Source: Deltaproteobacteria bacterium
Lineage (GTDB): Bacteria > Desulfobacterota > Dissulfuribacteria > Dissulfuribacterales > UBA3076
Assembly (NCBI GenBank): GCA_030605675.1
Contig: JAUWHV010000160.1
Coordinates: 1-6,285 of the forward strand
Direction of reading: 5' to 3'
DNA: 6,285 bases
This document shows positions 5,025-6,285 of the stretch, piece by piece. Numbering within the stretch: the stretch's first letter is position 1; each line of letters begins with the position of its first letter. Position numbers and translations under genes: made by a program. The notes beneath the pieces were generated by a model that was given only the letters and a program-made list of their open reading frames with translations, had not been told where the DNA came from and searched no databases.

Positions 5025-6285
5025 TATTGTTTCCCTTGCAAGGAGCCTCTATAAAAATTTTTGTGCCCTGCATTGGACGGGATTCGATCCTCATTTTTCC
5101 GCCAAGAAGGGCGACCCTTTCTTCCATGCTTCGAAGTCCCATACGTTTCTCATTGATTGCTGAAGCCAACCGGTTCTCAGTATCAAAACCTTTGCCATTA
5201 TCTTCGATGCGAAGAATAATGTTAGGGAAAGAGGCAACCAACCGGATAGTCGCATCGGTGGCATCGGCATGTTTCTTAACATTGTTGAGCCCTTCTTGAA
5301 TTAGGCGGTACAGGGCAATCTCAATATCAGAATCGAGTCTTAAATCCTCCATGCCGGCGGCAAAGAAGTCGACTTTGACCCCTGTTTTGGCAGAGAAGTC
5401 TTCACAATGCCGGAGCGCAGTCTGGGCTAACCCGAGCTGATCCAGGCCAATTGGACGTAAGGCATAGGCCAGATCTCTGACAGCCATTATGGCTCCATAG
5501 GCAATCTTGGAGAGCTTGGACACCCTTTGTCTCATAGCAGGAAGGGCTTCCGTCTGATCATCAAAAAGGGTGTCAATGCCGATTTTTAAGGCAGAAAGGT
5601 CTTGCCCCACCAGATCGTGCAGCTCACGAGAGAGTCTTCGCCGCTCGGTTTCTTGTGCCTTCATCAGTTGTCGGGAAAGAGTATGAACTTGCTCTTGGGC
5701 GCGCTTCCGTTCGATGATGTCTCTTATGCTGCCTTGAAAGACAATTTCTTGGTCATAGCAGTTTTTTAACGTACTAACACCTATCTCAACAGGTATCTTC
5801 TCTCCTCCTTTTGTAAGAAAGTAAGTTTCAAAGACAGGGACTTCTTCTCCTTGTAACATCTTCTGGATTCTTTCTTCTGTTGGGGATTTGGCACTTTCTG
5901 GGTATAGATCTTCCAGTTTCATGGAGAGAAGCTCTTTTTTCGAGTACTCGCTCAATTGAATCAGCTTTTTGTTCACATCCAAAAATCTTCTATCTTTAGA
6001 GAAAATGTTTATTGCATCTATAAAATTGTCAAATGAGGCTCTATATCTTTTTTCAGATTCGCGCAGTGCTTCCTTAAGCTTCTTTTCGCAAACCACCTTC
6101 TTAATAACACTGGGGAGCAGGGTAATGAAATCGGGGGTTTTTACCAAATAGTCCCAGGCCCCCTGTTTCATGGCCTGGACAGCAATATTCTCATCCCCGT
6201 GGCCGGTAATCATGATGACGGGGATAATATCCTTCTTTTCTCGATTTAAAGCTTCTAAAAACTCGATACCATTCATGCCGGGCAT
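5014..6285 (-). CDS. REC-PAS sensor histidine kinase, NarX/DesK-like (N-terminus cut by right edge)
   Basis: The frame is open at the right edge; numbering here starts at the first visible codon (423 residues seen). Residues 1-65 are the second half of a receiver: MPGMNGIEFL directly after the missing phosphoacceptor Asp, then VIMITGHGDE and Lys49 in YLVKTP. A PAS domain with PAC tail follows (about 78-190, ending RDIIERKRA), then a HisKA_3 dimerisation domain (about 213-280) with phospho-His223 in SRELHDLVGQ, and a HATPase domain (about 317-415) with N box EGLNNVKKHA, G1 DNGKGFD and G2 MGLRSMEER. No transmembrane segment is visible, so it is probably cytoplasmic. It should autophosphorylate and pass phosphate to the regulator it overlaps. 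Its own receiver suggests an input from a further kinase outside the window. The true start lies beyond 6285; the Met at the edge is within the receiver. Confidence 0.95.
   Translation of the reverse strand: MPGMNGIEFLEALNREKKDIIPVIMITGHGDENIAVQAMKQGAWDYLVKTPDFITLLPSVIKKVVCEKKLKEALRESEKRYRASFDNFIDAINIFSKDRRFLDVNKKLIQLSEYSKKELLSMKLEDLYPESAKSPTEERIQKMLQGEEVPVFETYFLTKGGEKIPVEIGVSTLKNCYDQEIVFQGSIRDIIERKRAQEQVHTLSRQLMKAQETERRRLSRELHDLVGQDLSALKIGIDTLFDDQTEALPAMRQRVSKLSKIAYGAIMAVRDLAYALRPIGLDQLGLAQTALRHCEDFSAKTGVKVDFFAAGMEDLRLDSDIEIALYRLIQEGLNNVKKHADATDATIRLVASFPNIILRIEDNGKGFDTENRLASAINEKRMGLRSMEERVALLGGKMRIESRPMQGTKIFIEAPCKGNNIGQ

Overview
The window looks like chromosomal DNA of a Gram-negative bacterium, most likely a Desulfobacterota ('deltaproteobacterial') or related lineage. 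The clues are a lysS gene followed directly by a LolC/E-type lipoprotein permease (an order I recall from Geobacter-like genomes), a PEP-CTERM sorting signal, and a NarL-type two-component system whose kinase carries its own receiver. The assignment is an inference from gene order and protein style; no marker gene here settles it.

Layout. Positions 1-389 contain a large inverted repeat: 1-99 and 291-389 match in 96 of 99 positions. Each arm carries the Shine-Dalgarno and first codons of lysS, so the window opens with the start of a second, divergently oriented lysS-like reading frame that runs off the left edge. The 191 bp between the arms hold one candidate promoter per direction and a second, imperfect AT-rich inverted repeat (199-284). 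The plus-strand block follows: lysS (318-1799), a LolC/E-family permease (1808-3100) and a 58-codon gene (3134-3310) with a strong ribosome binding site. lolD, which I would expect after the permease, is absent.

From 3334 to the right edge all genes are on the minus strand. In transcription order they are: a REC-PAS-histidine kinase (cut by the right edge at 6285), an overlapping NarL/LuxR-type response regulator (4347-5024), a 138-bp gap with small palindromes, a small gene of unknown function whose C-terminus looks like the start of a receiver domain (3939-4208) and runs into a probable degraded receiver remnant (to about 3868), a 101-aa STAS-like protein (3562-3867), and a 58-aa protein made of little more than a signal peptide and a PEP-CTERM sorting signal (3334-3510).

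How it may work together. The plus-strand genes are housekeeping: lysyl-tRNA synthesis and outer-membrane lipoprotein release. The minus-strand genes read as a signalling island: a kinase that is itself receiver-controlled, a DNA-binding response regulator, small receiver-like and STAS-like proteins, and at the distal end a minimal exosortase substrate. A link between the signalling genes and the PEP-CTERM peptide is inferred only from order and strand. The most notable points are the duplicated inverted lysS start, the passenger-less PEP-CTERM protein, and the decayed receiver between the two small signalling proteins.
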